NCBI RefSeq assembly: GCF_003994255.1
Contig: NZ_ML133853.1
Coordinates: forward strand, 279,474-343,473
From: Brachybacterium paraconglomeratum
GTDB lineage: Bacteria; Actinomycetota; Actinomycetes; Actinomycetales; Dermabacteraceae
Length of the DNA: 64,000 bases
Direction of reading: 5' to 3'
In this document: in pieces, positions 9,368 through 19,524 of the stretch
Layout: every line of letters starts with the position of its first letter
Position numbering within the stretch: position 1 is the first letter of the stretch
Notes under the pieces: model-generated
Told to the model about the DNA's origin: nothing
Seen by the model: only the letters and a program-made list of their open reading frames with translations
Database searches by the model: none
Program-made: the position numbers and the translations under genes

Positions 9368-10039
9368 TCAGAGCCTCCGCAGCACCAGCACCGCGTCCAG
9401 GTGCTCGCCGGGCGTGCCATCGGGGGCGACAGCTGCCCGGGGCCGCTCGTCTGCCTGCTCGACCTCCCACTCGTCGGCATGGCCGCCTAACTGTGCCGCC
9501 TCGTCATGCACGGAGACCATCTTCGCCGGATGGTCCTTCGCCCAGGACGGCGGCGCGGCGTGGGAGACGGTGGCCAGGCGCCCGCCGGTGCGCAGCGCAG
9601 TCATCGCACGGCGCAGGATCGCGACGCGGTGCAGCGCCACGTTCGACTGGAAGAAGCTCGCAGTGACCAGGTCGACCGATGCAGCCTCCGGCTCCCAGGC
9701 GTCGAGGTCGACGGCCTCGAAGCTCGCCCCATCGAGCCCCCGCGCGGCGGCCTCGTCACGGGCCCGGCCGACGGCGGTGGCGGAGATGTCCAGGCCGAGT
9801 GCGGTCCAGCCCTGCTCGGCGAGCCAGAGCACGTCCCCGCCCTCCCCGCAGCCGAGGTCGATCGCCGTGCCCGGTGACAGCTCGGCGACGACCGACGCCA
9901 TGGTCGCGTTGACCTTCCCTGACCAGACCCGCTCGCTGCCGGAGTAGCGCTGCTCCCAGTACTCGGTGGGGGAGAGATCGGGGTCCGGCTCGGCGTGCGC
10001 GGGCGAGTGAGCGTGCGAGGCGTGATGGTGTGCGGTCAT
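9368..10039 (-). CDS. Class I SAM-dependent methyltransferase
   Basis: A 223-aa protein with a His-rich N-terminus (MTAHHHASHAHSPAH) and a Rossmann methyltransferase fold: motif I AIDLGCGEGGDVLWLAEQG, then LGLDIS and a DLVTASFFQ motif. It resembles the TehB/thiopurine-type small-molecule methyltransferases. The start at 10039 is preferred because the longer frame upstream encodes Arg-rich, low-similarity sequence. It is convergent with the HNH lipoprotein gene and divergent from the acyltransferase. The substrate is unknown; the His-rich tail could bind metal, but that is speculative. Confidence 0.85.
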   Translation of the reverse strand: MTAHHHASHAHSPAHAEPDPDLSPTEYWEQRYSGSERVWSGKVNATMASVVAELSPGTAIDLGCGEGGDVLWLAEQGWTALGLDISATAVGRARDEAAARGLDGASFEAVDLDAWEPEAASVDLVTASFFQSNVALHRVAILRRAMTALRTGGRLATVSHAAPPSWAKDHPAKMVSVHDEAAQLGGHADEWEVEQADERPRAAVAPDGTPGEHLDAVLVLRRL

Positions 10040-10191
10040 GGACTGAGCCTCGCAGACCCTGCCGAGGCGCGGAAGCGCTCTTGCCGGGGACGCCAGAGCG
10101 AGCCGGTCCCGCGTGCGGAGTGCGAAGTTCGGGGTAGATTGTCGCCACTTCCAGCGGCTCCGCCGCCGCAGGGACAAGGGGAGGGGAGCCG

Positions 10192-11499
10192 GTGACGACC
10201 ACGCGACAGAGCCGCGCCGAGAAGGTCGACGCCGCGACTCCTGCTTCCCGGAACCGGGTCGTCGACTTCCTGCGCGCCGCCGCGATCACGGTGGTGGTGC
10301 TCGGGCACTGGACGATCATCGCCGTCGACCCCGACGGTGGGATCCTCCCGCACGGCGCGCTCGACGGCGCGCGGTGGACCCATCCGCTGACCTGGGTGTT
10401 CCAGGTGATGCCGATCTTCTTCCTCGTCGGCGGGTACTCCAACGGACTCTCCTGGCGCTCCGCGAGGCGCAAGGAGATCGGCTACGCCGAATGGCTGCGC
10501 ACCAGACTCCGACGCCTCGGCATCCCGCTGATCCCGCTGCTGCTCACCTGGCTCGTGATCGGGGTGGTCGCTGTCGCGCTCGGCGCCCCGCATGCGACGG
10601 TGCAGCTCGTCTCCCAGATGGCGCTGATCCCCACCTGGTTCCTCGCCGCGTACCTGATGGTGATCCTGGTGGCCCCGCCGTGCCTGGTGCTGTGGGAGTG
10701 GTTCGGGTGGTGGTCGATCGTGGGCGGCATCGCGCTCGCCGGAGCGGTGGACGCGGTGAGCCTCGTCGCCGACCAGCCGCTGCTCGGCTACCCGAACTAC
10801 CTGCTGGTGTGGGCGGCGTTCCATCAGGTCGGGTACGCGTGGCTGGACGGTCGACTGGCTGGGAGCGGCAGGCGTCTTTTGCTCGCCGCGATCGGGCTGG
10901 TGGGCCTGCTGCTGCTGGTGCTTGTGGGTCCGTATCCGGTCTCGATGATCACCTCGGCTGCCGACGAGATCTCCAACTCGAGCCCCACCCGAGTGACGAT
11001 GGCGTTCCTGGGCATGATGCAGGCCGGGCTGGTGCTGCTGCTCGAGAAGCCACTGACCGCACTGCTGCGCCGGCCCCGGCTGTGGCTCGTCACAGTGCTG
11101 GTGAACCAGCGGATCATGACCTGGTTCCTGTGGCACCTCACCGTGATGGTGGGCCTCGCCCATCTGCTGCTGGCCCTCGACGCACGGGCGCTGCTGCCCG
11201 AGCCGCTGACGGGCCTGTGGTGGGCGACGCGGCCGCTGTGGGTGCTCGCGCTGCTCGCGCTCACGGGGCTGGTGGTGCTGGTGATGGGAAGGTTCGAGTC
11301 CCCGCGGGCCGACGAGCGACCGGCCCCGCCGGTGTGGAAGCCGATCCTCGCCGCCGTTACCGTGATCGCCGGCCTCGCGGTGATGGCGAACGTGGGCGTG
11401 GTGGGGGAAAGCGGCGTGACATGGTGGTGGCCGCTGCTGCCGGTGGTGGGAATGGTGGGCTCCGAAGTCCTGTGTGCACGCTGGGAACGGACGGACTGA
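10192..11499 (+). CDS. Acyltransferase family 3 membrane protein
   Basis: A 435-aa polytopic membrane protein with about ten helices. The N-terminal VVDFLRAAAITVVVLGHW has the family's conserved arginine and histidine, and IFFLVGGYSN follows. Acyltransferase-3 proteins move acyl groups across or at the membrane onto sugars, peptidoglycan or antibiotics. It starts at GTG 10192 with GAGGGGAG upstream. It is the last chromosome-like gene before the A/T-richer defence island, so the left island border probably lies between 11.5 and 11.63 kb. The substrate is not predictable. Confidence 0.87.
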   Translation: MTTTRQSRAEKVDAATPASRNRVVDFLRAAAITVVVLGHWTIIAVDPDGGILPHGALDGARWTHPLTWVFQVMPIFFLVGGYSNGLSWRSARRKEIGYAEWLRTRLRRLGIPLIPLLLTWLVIGVVAVALGAPHATVQLVSQMALIPTWFLAAYLMVILVAPPCLVLWEWFGWWSIVGGIALAGAVDAVSLVADQPLLGYPNYLLVWAAFHQVGYAWLDGRLAGSGRRLLLAAIGLVGLLLLVLVGPYPVSMITSAADEISNSSPTRVTMAFLGMMQAGLVLLLEKPLTALLRRPRLWLVTVLVNQRIMTWFLWHLTVMVGLAHLLLALDARALLPEPLTGLWWATRPLWVLALLALTGLVVLVMGRFESPRADERPAPPVWKPILAAVTVIAGLAVMANVGVVGESGVTWWWPLLPVVGMVGSEVLCARWERTD

Positions 11500-11628
11500 G
11501 CTGTGTTATCAGGATCGACCGAGCAGGCACCTGCTGGGGCTCAGGACTCCCTTTAGAGGTCGACCCACTCAAGACTCTGCTTCTCCGCGGCCGAGTAGGG
11601 AGGTCGCGATCAAATTCTCTGTGGTGGT

Positions 11629-12711
11629 TTACATTCTCTGATGCAAGGCCAGTTTCGGGTGCAACGCGCGAAGGGCCTCGGTCAGGTTATTGTAACGATA
11701 TGTGGCGATCTTCCCGGACTCGAGGTCAATAACCACCTCAAAAAAATCGTCTTCACTTACCCAGTCTGAGGTTCTTGATTGGACAAGGCCCGCCCGACTG
11801 TCGTCTCGGAACGTAATGCTTCGAACCTTGAGATCATTAACCATAGAGCGGTGGGTCTCGAGCTCCGAAAAAAGGTCCTCCGGGCCCATATGGGCACTGT
11901 CAAGAATAAACCTCAACATCGAGTGCCCCTCGAGGTCCTCGATCTCCCTTCCTTCGAAGTAGACAAATATTCCTCCGTCCAGATTGTTGACGAGGGCGGT
12001 CCAGCCGTTCCCAAGATCGACTTCTTCCTCGGAGCCGGATTTCGAGTTCATTGCAGGAAGTTGATCAAGCTCAGCGAGGCGTTGGGCAGCGCGAGTCTGC
12101 CCAGCAGCCGCAGCTTCCACGTAATATTCTCTAGCCGTGCGCAATTCCCCCTTTGTCTGAAATAGGTCTCCAAGGAGGTACTGGATGTCGAGGTCATCGT
12201 CCTCGACTGCCGACGTGAGAAGGAACTGGGCACGATCAAATCGGCCAGCCTGCTTCTCGTAAAGCGCAAGCTTCATGGAGCTTTGCATATTGAAATATTT
12301 GACGCCGTTTGCGAAATGGATCTCGGCTTCCTTGTTGCGACCGAGATGCTCACTGACTTCGCCTAGGCAATAGCAGAATATTCCACAAATGTCTTCGAGT
12401 CGACTGGTCCTGGAGTCTTCCACGGGAGCGATCCCGACCGCTTGCGCATTCTCCTCATCGAGAAGTTGGAGCTCCGATTCGGTCAACGCGTAGGCGAAGT
12501 GGCGGCGCACCGCTCCGAGTTTAGGTCCAGGGCCTTGCGAAAGGATGCCTGCGATCCGCATGTGACCTAAGAAATGATTCGAATCGAGCGACGCTCGAAG
12601 CTCACGTAGCTCCCCCTCGGGATCGGAGCTGGGAGCAAAGATCCTCGCTTCCAGGCTGCTCATAGTCGAGAACTGCATAGACCGCGGCGTCTCGCCGACA
12701 AAACTCACCAC
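11629..12711 (-). CDS. Hypothetical TPR/Sel1-like protein at island edge
   Basis: A 360-aa cytoplasmic protein with helical repeats (about 95-215) of TPR/Sel1 type (YLLGDLFQTKGELRTAREYY; AAAAGQTRAAQRLAEL), followed by an alpha/beta C-terminal region (about 225-345) that I do not recognise. Base composition is clearly lower in G+C than the flanking chromosome: codons such as ATA, AAA, AAT and TTA are frequent, including a run of seven A at about 11740. This points to acquisition from elsewhere. It lies 106 nt downstream of the cytosine methyltransferase on the same strand and may be the last gene of the left defence arm. Function is unknown; a protein-protein interaction role is only suggested by the repeats. 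Confidence 0.7.
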   Translation of the reverse strand: MVSFVGETPRSMQFSTMSSLEARIFAPSSDPEGELRELRASLDSNHFLGHMRIAGILSQGPGPKLGAVRRHFAYALTESELQLLDEENAQAVGIAPVEDSRTSRLEDICGIFCYCLGEVSEHLGRNKEAEIHFANGVKYFNMQSSMKLALYEKQAGRFDRAQFLLTSAVEDDDLDIQYLLGDLFQTKGELRTAREYYVEAAAAGQTRAAQRLAELDQLPAMNSKSGSEEEVDLGNGWTALVNNLDGGIFVYFEGREIEDLEGHSMLRFILDSAHMGPEDLFSELETHRSMVNDLKVRSITFRDDSRAGLVQSRTSDWVSEDDFFEVVIDLESGKIATYRYNNLTEALRALHPKLALHQRM

Positions 12712-12817
12712 GTATCAGCTCCTCAGGTCGTCGTTCAGGACTCGCGTCTCTTCGGACTCTATCGGAGGTGGCCGATGAGAGTGGAAGCTTCGAAGTAATT
12801 TGGCGACGGGAGGAAGG

Positions 12818-13951
12818 TCATCGGTCATCACCGATGGTGCTGCCGCTCAGCGCGTCCAGCAGGTGCTCCCCGATCGCTTTCCCCAACGGAATCGGTACCG
12901 CATTGCCGATCTGCTTCACGATCTGGGTGATCGGGCCAACGAAGAGGTAGTCGTCGCGAAAGCCCTGGATGCGTGCACCTTCGTGGGGCGAGATCGCGCG
13001 GTGGTGTACCGGGTGGAGATAGCGGCCCTTCTCGGGCTTGGTGAACTCGGTCCGAATCGTCACCGAGGGCTCTTCCCAGCGGAGTCGTCCCATGACGTCT
13101 CCACTCCCGGACGTGTGCTTCTTCCACGCCGCGCATTTGAGGTCTTCATCCAGGTCGAATCGACTCCCGCCGTACGGGATCTTCCGGAACCGACGCTTCG
13201 AGAGGTCGGAGTATTTCCGAGCGACGTGCAGTTCGTCCGAACGGAAGGGGCCAGGGTTCGACGTGCCGTCGTGGAGCGCGTGCACCCGCCCAGCGGGCAG
13301 TTCGCCGGGGAGGGGGAGCCCGCCGATGACCTCGCGTAACTTCGGCCACGCCGACTTTTCCGCCTGCCCTGTGGGGAAGCCCGGATCTGGGACGTCTCGC
13401 CGGTGTCCGACGACGATCACGCGTTTCCGGATCTGCGCGGTGCCGTACGCGGCGGCGTTCACCAGATGCGGGGTGATCGCGTAGTCCTCGAGGACCCCGC
13501 CTGGTGCGGTCATCTCTCGGAACATGTCGAACTGAGCCGAGGAGAAGAATTGGGGGACGTTCTCCAAGACGAAGTACTTCGGGACGGCTCGCACCACAGC
13601 CTCGGCGTAGTGGCGCCACAAGAGGTTCCGCTCGTCGTCGACCCGTCGTGCCCCTAGTGCCGAGAAGCCCTGGCACGGCGGCCCACCGATGACCATGTCG
13701 ACCTCAGGAGTCTGCTCGGTCGCCAGCCAGTCCTGGATGCTTCCTACGAACACGTCGGTGTCGTGGTTCAGGGCGTACCCCGCAGCGGCCCGTGGCTCCA
13801 TCTCGACCGCGCGAACCGCACGGTACCGAGAATCAGCCTGGCTGAAGCCTTCCGAGAGGCCGCCGACCCCAGCGAAGAGATCGAGCATCCGGATGGCACT
13901 GGAGGAAGAATCTCCGGCTGCTGGCGGGAGAGACGCAGATGCGATGGTCAC
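12818..13951 (-). CDS. drmMII: C5-cytosine DNA methyltransferase, DISARM DrmMII type
   Basis: A 377-aa m5C methyltransferase with the conserved motifs in order: I (MLDLFAGVGGLSEGF), IV with catalytic Cys93 (GGPPCQGFSALG), VI (ENVP, about 130-133), VIII (QIRKRVIVVG), then a target-recognition region, and X (QIGNAVPIPLGKAIG). It transfers a methyl group to C5 of cytosine in a specific, unknown sequence. It follows drmB on the same strand after a gap of about 170 nt. In class 2 DISARM the methylase is of this type and marks host DNA as self. The annotated start is GTG 13951; no good Shine-Dalgarno is seen, so the start is provisional. Vsr, encoded across the island, is the expected companion of an m5C enzyme. 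Confidence 0.88.
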   Translation of the reverse strand: MTIASASLPPAAGDSSSSAIRMLDLFAGVGGLSEGFSQADSRYRAVRAVEMEPRAAAGYALNHDTDVFVGSIQDWLATEQTPEVDMVIGGPPCQGFSALGARRVDDERNLLWRHYAEAVVRAVPKYFVLENVPQFFSSAQFDMFREMTAPGGVLEDYAITPHLVNAAAYGTAQIRKRVIVVGHRRDVPDPGFPTGQAEKSAWPKLREVIGGLPLPGELPAGRVHALHDGTSNPGPFRSDELHVARKYSDLSKRRFRKIPYGGSRFDLDEDLKCAAWKKHTSGSGDVMGRLRWEEPSVTIRTEFTKPEKGRYLHPVHHRAISPHEGARIQGFRDDYLFVGPITQIVKQIGNAVPIPLGKAIGEHLLDALSGSTIGDDR

Positions 13952-14123
13952 GACATCGGAGCATAGCCGGCGGAGTACGCGTTCCGTGGGACGAGAGGGC
14001 TGTAACGAGCGACGTCACAATCTGTAGGAACCGTCCCGCGTCGGAGTTGGCGCGGAAGCTCGAGCGGTCGGCCGTTCGAGCGCTCCGATTCCTCGTGCCC
14101 GTACGCCACGGATACCGAGCGCT

Positions 14124-16286
14124 TCATGCCAGCTCTCGAATGATTGTGTCCGCTGCATCTTGCGGGTCCATTTCGCAAGAGACGACCGTCCAACCGTCGT
14201 CTTCGAGGGAGACGTCCCTCTCGTCGTTGGCACTTCCGACGACTGTCACCAGAACCGACTCCCACGTCATGTCGACGCCGTAGCGATCAGTCCCGATCTC
14301 CGCGCCGAACGTCGGCAACGGGATCTCATTCTCGACGAGGATCCTGATCAGTCCTCGATGCTCAGGGAACTCGTCCCAGAACTCTCCCCATCCAGCTGCG
14401 AAAACCTCTGCCGGAGCTTCCGTAGAAGAGTGTGGTTCCGCAGCCGTCTGGCTCTTGGGGGAGGTCGCGATCCCTCGGTCAAGGAAGTCGAAGAGCCCTG
14501 CGCCCTCCTTCTCGGGTGTACCGAAAAGCGCCCCGCGATCGAGAAGCACGTTGAACTCTTCGCAGCTCGTCTCGGGGAGCAGCACGCAGTTGTGGCATGC
14601 GGCAAGATTCGCTCCGTCGGTCCCCGCGCCTGTCGACTCGATGCAGACTGGGTCGGCCGAGCACCAGGATAGCCTTCTCTGGGCTTCGAAAAAGGCAGGG
14701 CCCAACCGATCTGGATCGGCCATGGCCGCAACGCCCCCGAGGCTCCCCGCGGAATCGGCGGATGCTGTGTAGATGAGGATCCCGGCCATCTCGGACCCTG
14801 CATAAAGCCGCTCGCGCAGCGATGACGCGGGGTATCCAGCTTCGAGTGCGAGTTGGTCGATGAGCAAATGAGCAAAGGTGTGCAGCGCGAGCTTGGGGAC
14901 GTCGACAGGGGGAGCCGACGCCGTCCCGCGGCGACGGGCCGCTTCGCGCGCATTTGCATCCAGCATCCTCTTGCGAGAGAGCGCGAAGTCCGTCGATGCC
15001 CACTCCTTGAGGCGCGCCGGGTCAAGAGCGACGAAGAGGCCCTCCCCGAGCAATTCGGTCGCCGGTAGCCACCGTTCCAAGTCGTCCTCCGGGCGGAGGG
15101 GTGCAATGTCTCCTTCGCTCTGGTTCTCACGCATCTGCTCCGGCGAGCTGATCCTCGTGAACCCGCTGAGGGCCCGCACCTCCCGAAGCCGGGATATGCG
15201 GCGCACGGCGGTGAACAGCTTGCGGGTTTCGATCGGGACGCTGACCGCTTCGCTGACGAACTGGGTATCGGGCTCCTCCGGCATTCCCTCCAGGATGGCC
15301 TTGTACTCCTCGAACCGGAACTCCTCTTCCGAGAGGGCGGGTGCGTCTTCGGGGTAGATCTCTTGGATCGCCTGGGCAGCGAACTCTTCAACCGTCGGAG
15401 CGTTCGAGTATTTCTTAAGGAGGACAGTGAGGAACTCCGACTCTCCGTTGCGAGCGGCTGACTCCAGGCCGGGCTTCCCGAGGCTGGTTAGATTTGCGCG
15501 TTCCCGAGCGACCATGCCGCTGACCCTGCCTGAGTGCGGCGGGATGGAGATCGCGGAGTGTCCTACTCCGAACCAGGCGTTCGAAGCGCCGCGTTGGAGC
15601 GTGCGACGATCGGACGCGCATTTCTTCTCGCGGTACGCAAAGCCCAGCCACGGCCTGCTCCCGCTACAAGGAATCAACTTGGTGGCCTGTGGGGAGAAGC
15701 TCTCGGCCATGTCACGGGACTTCCCGCAGCTGCACCGGACGACGATGTCGGCGAGGGCGGATGTCAGCCCGCGGGTAACGAGATGAAGTTGGTGCGCGTC
15801 AGGAGTGGCTTTGCCCTTGGATGCGCGAGGGTACGTCGTGGATAACCATCCTGAGTCCGGGTATCGAGCATGAACCCACTCGAAGTAGGGGAAGTCGTCA
15901 AGATGGCCCCTGTCGCACGCAGAGATGAACCTACTGGGAATCAAGGAGGCTGCGTCCGGACACAGGCCACAGCGCATGTCGTCCGTTGAGGCACCCAGCT
16001 GTTTGGTCGTGCCGAGGGAAGAGCATGCCGTGCATACCAACACTCGGGGGAAGCGCGTTACCGGAACCCCCGGTTTGTGTCGGTCATCAGGCGTCGCGGG
16101 AGGGGATTTCAGCTCACCGGAGCGGAGTTGTCTCGCGAGGCGGGGTTCACTGATGGTCGGCAAGCTGTTCTTGTCCCACATGTGCAGACCGGCGATGAGG
16201 TAGCTGGAGTCATCGGCAGGGAAGAGGCTGCCGACGCCATACGTGGTGAGAAGTGCGGAACGTCGGGCACGAAGTCTGCTGCTCAT
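14124..16286 (-). CDS. drmB: DISARM protein DrmB (DUF1998)
   Basis: A 720-aa protein. The N-terminus has the DrmB signature RRSALLTTYGVGSLFP, followed by a Cys cluster (CTACSS and CGLC, about residues 86-113) and the very typical RFISACDRGHLDDFPY sequence. The DUF1998 region (about 440-610) contains LALHTFAHLLIDQLALE and the zinc-ligand motif ACHNCVLLPETSCEEFN. About 110 residues beyond the DUF1998 form an extra alpha/beta tail. DrmB forms the DrmAB complex, in which it activates the DrmA helicase to load on and act at unmethylated phage DNA. Its start lies 1 nt from the DrmA stop, so the two are translationally coupled. Confidence 0.93.
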   Translation of the reverse strand: MSSRLRARRSALLTTYGVGSLFPADDSSYLIAGLHMWDKNSLPTISEPRLARQLRSGELKSPPATPDDRHKPGVPVTRFPRVLVCTACSSLGTTKQLGASTDDMRCGLCPDAASLIPSRFISACDRGHLDDFPYFEWVHARYPDSGWLSTTYPRASKGKATPDAHQLHLVTRGLTSALADIVVRCSCGKSRDMAESFSPQATKLIPCSGSRPWLGFAYREKKCASDRRTLQRGASNAWFGVGHSAISIPPHSGRVSGMVARERANLTSLGKPGLESAARNGESEFLTVLLKKYSNAPTVEEFAAQAIQEIYPEDAPALSEEEFRFEEYKAILEGMPEEPDTQFVSEAVSVPIETRKLFTAVRRISRLREVRALSGFTRISSPEQMRENQSEGDIAPLRPEDDLERWLPATELLGEGLFVALDPARLKEWASTDFALSRKRMLDANAREAARRRGTASAPPVDVPKLALHTFAHLLIDQLALEAGYPASSLRERLYAGSEMAGILIYTASADSAGSLGGVAAMADPDRLGPAFFEAQRRLSWCSADPVCIESTGAGTDGANLAACHNCVLLPETSCEEFNVLLDRGALFGTPEKEGAGLFDFLDRGIATSPKSQTAAEPHSSTEAPAEVFAAGWGEFWDEFPEHRGLIRILVENEIPLPTFGAEIGTDRYGVDMTWESVLVTVVGSANDERDVSLEDDGWTVVSCEMDPQDAADTIIRELA

Positions 16287-16287
16287 C

Positions 16288-19200
16288 TCAGTTCTCCTCC
16301 TGTAGGTCGATGGTCGAACTCGGCATCCGCGCGGAGTACAGACCAGTCTCGGCGTCGACGTCCCGCATACTCCGCGGGGTCGACCACGGCGGCTGGAGCC
16401 TGTTCTCGGGTGCGAGATCAGGATTCGCGATCAAGGTGGAAGCGTCGGCCAGCAATGAGGTCAACGGCTCGTTGCGTTTTCCGTAGTGCGTGAGGTGATC
16501 TGCCTGCTCCCAGTTCATGACCAGCTCGGCCAGATCCCTGTCCGTTGCAGTCCGGGCGTCCTCGCCAGCAACCTTCAGGACGCGGTCGAGGAACCTACGT
16601 CGGATCAGGTCGACTGCGGGGGACGACCCGCGAAAGTTCTTCACGTGTTCCTCGCCTCGCATCTCAGGGATGAGCATCCTCACCGCCGCGACGAATGCTG
16701 CGTGTAGAGCTCGGTCTCGAGATCGTGTTGCGAAGGGTGTGGCACTGGTGGCTTCGACGGCGCGGTACAGAGACCCGTGGAAATCGTTGAAGGACTCGTA
16801 GTGAGAGCGGTCCCGAGACTTGGCCGTGTTGAATATGGTGACCACGAGTCCCGGGTGCTTTCGACCTACCCGGCTCGTGGCCTGGATGTATTCGGCGCTC
16901 GACGGTGGTTGCCCCATCACGGTCATGAGGCCGAGCCGGTCCACATCGAGGCCGACGGAGATCATATTCGTGGCCAGGACGACATCGAGGGGTTTGCGTT
17001 CGGAGGTCAAGCCGCTTTCGAGGAGCTTGAGCGTCTCGGGGATGTCGCTGCTCGCGCGCCTGCTCGTGAGCTCTTCCGTGCCCGCGTAGATCTCTCGAGG
17101 CGCATCGAGGCCACTTCGAGTTGCAAGCAGGTCCAGGCGCTTCCCAACGTCATCGCTCACCTGCAGGTAGGCGGACCCGAGGACCCGTAGAGAGTTGAAG
17201 TAGCCGATCAACGTCCAATAGGGGTCGAGGACCTCGTCGGAGATAGTGCCACGGCTTCTGTAGGTGGTGTGCAACAGCGACGCGTAGACGCGGACCATCA
17301 GCGTGGTCTGCGAGGTCCCTGGGGCCATCACTCCGAGGTACTCCCTGGATCCCAGTTCGAGTCGCGAGGACGGCTCCGCGAAGAAGGAGTCGTCCGGATT
17401 GATCCCGGGTGGTGGGAAGAGCGCGGAGTCGCGTGCGAACACGGAGTTGATCTGTCCTTCTGCCCGGCGGATCGTCGCCGTTGAGGCGATCAGTTTTGGC
17501 CGCTGGAAGGAGCCGGCAACGTCCCGACCGGCAGCGAGGTCGACTGCCGTCTCGAACAGTCCGACAGTCGATCCCAGCGGACCGGAGATCAGATGCAGCT
17601 CGTCCTGGATGATCAGGTCGGGACCGATGTCCGAATTCTCGACACGGCCGAACAAGGTCGCGGTACTCCCGTCCCACGCCATCCGTGCGAACTTATCGAC
17701 GGTGCCGATGATGAGCTCAGGGCGCTCGCGGTACACGTCCTCGTCGACGACGTGTACGGGTAGACCGTCGCCGAGGTGGAAGTCGCATGTCGACCGCGGG
17801 CAGCGGATCCAGCACCGCGCCGGCTGCCTCGACGTGGAGTAGCTGCCGACGTCCAGCCTCGCGCCACACCAGGGGCAGGCCTTCAACTGCATCGGGTTCT
17901 CGGTCTCCACCGGTTCACCGCGTCGAATCTTGTTGAGAGCTGTGCGTGCCTGGGCCACAGTGTTCGGGGTGGAGGCGGCGCCTACCCACAGGCCGATCCC
18001 GAACCGGGAGGTGCCCAGCCGTTCGTCGTTGTCCCGCCGAAGGCGTTCGAGGGAGCAGATCAGCATCGCAGCCCGTTCGAATTGCTGGATGGTCAGAAGC
18101 CGGAGCGTGTAACGCATGATGACCGCGGTGCCCTCGACGTTCCTGTCGCGCAACCGTCGCAGGACGATCAAGTAGGCGATGAGCCCCAGATATGCCTCGG
18201 TCTTCCCACCACCGGCGGGGAACCAGAGCAGCTCCGCGATGTCACGTTCCGTCGACTGCCGATCGCTGAGTGAGGGGAGATTGATGAGGATGAAGGCGAT
18301 CTGGAAGGACCGCCACCGCTGATCCTTGAGCTCGAACGGGCCGGTGGCACCAGACCTGATCCAATCCTGACGTGATCGCTGCTCGTGCATGGCGCTGTTC
18401 GCCAGCTGAAATGCTTCGAACGCGCGATCGTCGTCCCGGAGGAGAGTGAGCCCGGCTCGGATCCTCTGCAGGGCCTCGGCGCCCTTCTTCAGGTTCCCGC
18501 TGGCGGTGGGTCGAAGCTCGTCCCGGACGAAGTCCTTGGTTCCGGGATCGCTGAGGGAGTGACTGCGGTTCTCGAGCCAGGTCTCGTACTCGTCGCAGAG
18601 CACCTCGAGCTCTCGTACGACCTCTTCACGGCCCCCCGAGGCGAGGAAGCCCAGAGAAAGATCGGCTGAGCTGTCGCCCGGTTTTGCTCGGAGGACTTCG
18701 CTACGGGGAACGAAGACCGTCTGGACGGTGCGGGTCCGGGAATCGACCACGTCTTCCGGCCACTCGACAGAACATCCGTGGCCAGCCGCGAACGAATGCT
18801 GATCCCGATACAGGAGGGCAGAACTCCGCAGGTCCTCGTCATCGGGGACATAGGGATCCAGGATCCGACGGTCGAGGATCGCGGGTGCCCCAGTGTGGGC
18901 ATCGATACCCACTTGGAACCAGGAATACCCGTCCGCGAGTTCGCTGGAGGACTGGCGACGTTGGGTGTTCCGGAGCACGGCCGTGATCGTGATCGTCCCG
19001 AACTTGGGATCGGGCCGGCGGACCAGGACGAACAGTTCGAGGGATCCGTCTTCGAAAGCGTGGGTTCGAGATGTGCCGTCCGTGCCGGTGAGCTCGATAT
19101 CGATCGTCGGCAGTGGGACCTCCACCCGTCGCCAGACATCGGATTCGCCGTCGGACTCATCCTTGTACCGCGCAGCTCGTGAACGCAGCGTAACGGTTGA

Positions 19201-19524
19201 GGTGAGCGCCGGATCCACAGTGAAGGTCATGCCGATGCTGCTCGGCTTGGACATGCGGGAGCTCGCTACCGGGGAGTCCGGGGCGGCCTCGGTGGGTCGG
19301 GCTTCACCGGATACTGCATCCTCCATGAACTCGGCATCGCTCGACGACGTCACGATCCCGTCGGAGGGGGCTGGCCAGAGAATTCCGGTGATGTAGCGAT
19401 CAAGGGGCAATTCGTCGAGGACCTCGTCGGGCGTCGAGGGCCCGTGAAGATCTTCGACGAGGTCCTCGACCAGTCGCTGACGGAACTCGTACCTCTCGGT
19501 GAGCGTAGGTCGCATATCAGTCAT
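16288..19524 (-). CDS. drmA: DISARM helicase DrmA
   Basis: A 1078-aa superfamily 2 helicase. The opening YEFRQRLVEDLVEDLHGP and DELPLDRYITGILWP are characteristic of DrmA. Walker A is PAGGGKTEAYLGL (about residue 436), the DExH-like motif is QDELHLI (about 640), a Cys cluster (CPWCGARL, later CPRSTC) sits between, and motif VI is IQATSRVGRKHPG. DrmA is the DNA-translocating engine of DISARM. The start at 19524 is chosen because GGGAGA lies just upstream; a longer frame to 19626 would run deep into the preceding gene. It overlaps that gene's end by 8 nt. Together with drmB this identifies the locus as DISARM-related. Confidence 0.93.
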   Translation of the reverse strand: MTDMRPTLTERYEFRQRLVEDLVEDLHGPSTPDEVLDELPLDRYITGILWPAPSDGIVTSSSDAEFMEDAVSGEARPTEAAPDSPVASSRMSKPSSIGMTFTVDPALTSTVTLRSRAARYKDESDGESDVWRRVEVPLPTIDIELTGTDGTSRTHAFEDGSLELFVLVRRPDPKFGTITITAVLRNTQRRQSSSELADGYSWFQVGIDAHTGAPAILDRRILDPYVPDDEDLRSSALLYRDQHSFAAGHGCSVEWPEDVVDSRTRTVQTVFVPRSEVLRAKPGDSSADLSLGFLASGGREEVVRELEVLCDEYETWLENRSHSLSDPGTKDFVRDELRPTASGNLKKGAEALQRIRAGLTLLRDDDRAFEAFQLANSAMHEQRSRQDWIRSGATGPFELKDQRWRSFQIAFILINLPSLSDRQSTERDIAELLWFPAGGGKTEAYLGLIAYLIVLRRLRDRNVEGTAVIMRYTLRLLTIQQFERAAMLICSLERLRRDNDERLGTSRFGIGLWVGAASTPNTVAQARTALNKIRRGEPVETENPMQLKACPWCGARLDVGSYSTSRQPARCWIRCPRSTCDFHLGDGLPVHVVDEDVYRERPELIIGTVDKFARMAWDGSTATLFGRVENSDIGPDLIIQDELHLISGPLGSTVGLFETAVDLAAGRDVAGSFQRPKLIASTATIRRAEGQINSVFARDSALFPPPGINPDDSFFAEPSSRLELGSREYLGVMAPGTSQTTLMVRVYASLLHTTYRSRGTISDEVLDPYWTLIGYFNSLRVLGSAYLQVSDDVGKRLDLLATRSGLDAPREIYAGTEELTSRRASSDIPETLKLLESGLTSERKPLDVVLATNMISVGLDVDRLGLMTVMGQPPSSAEYIQATSRVGRKHPGLVVTIFNTAKSRDRSHYESFNDFHGSLYRAVEATSATPFATRSRDRALHAAFVAAVRMLIPEMRGEEHVKNFRGSSPAVDLIRRRFLDRVLKVAGEDARTATDRDLAELVMNWEQADHLTHYGKRNEPLTSLLADASTLIANPDLAPENRLQPPWSTPRSMRDVDAETGLYSARMPSSTIDLQEEN

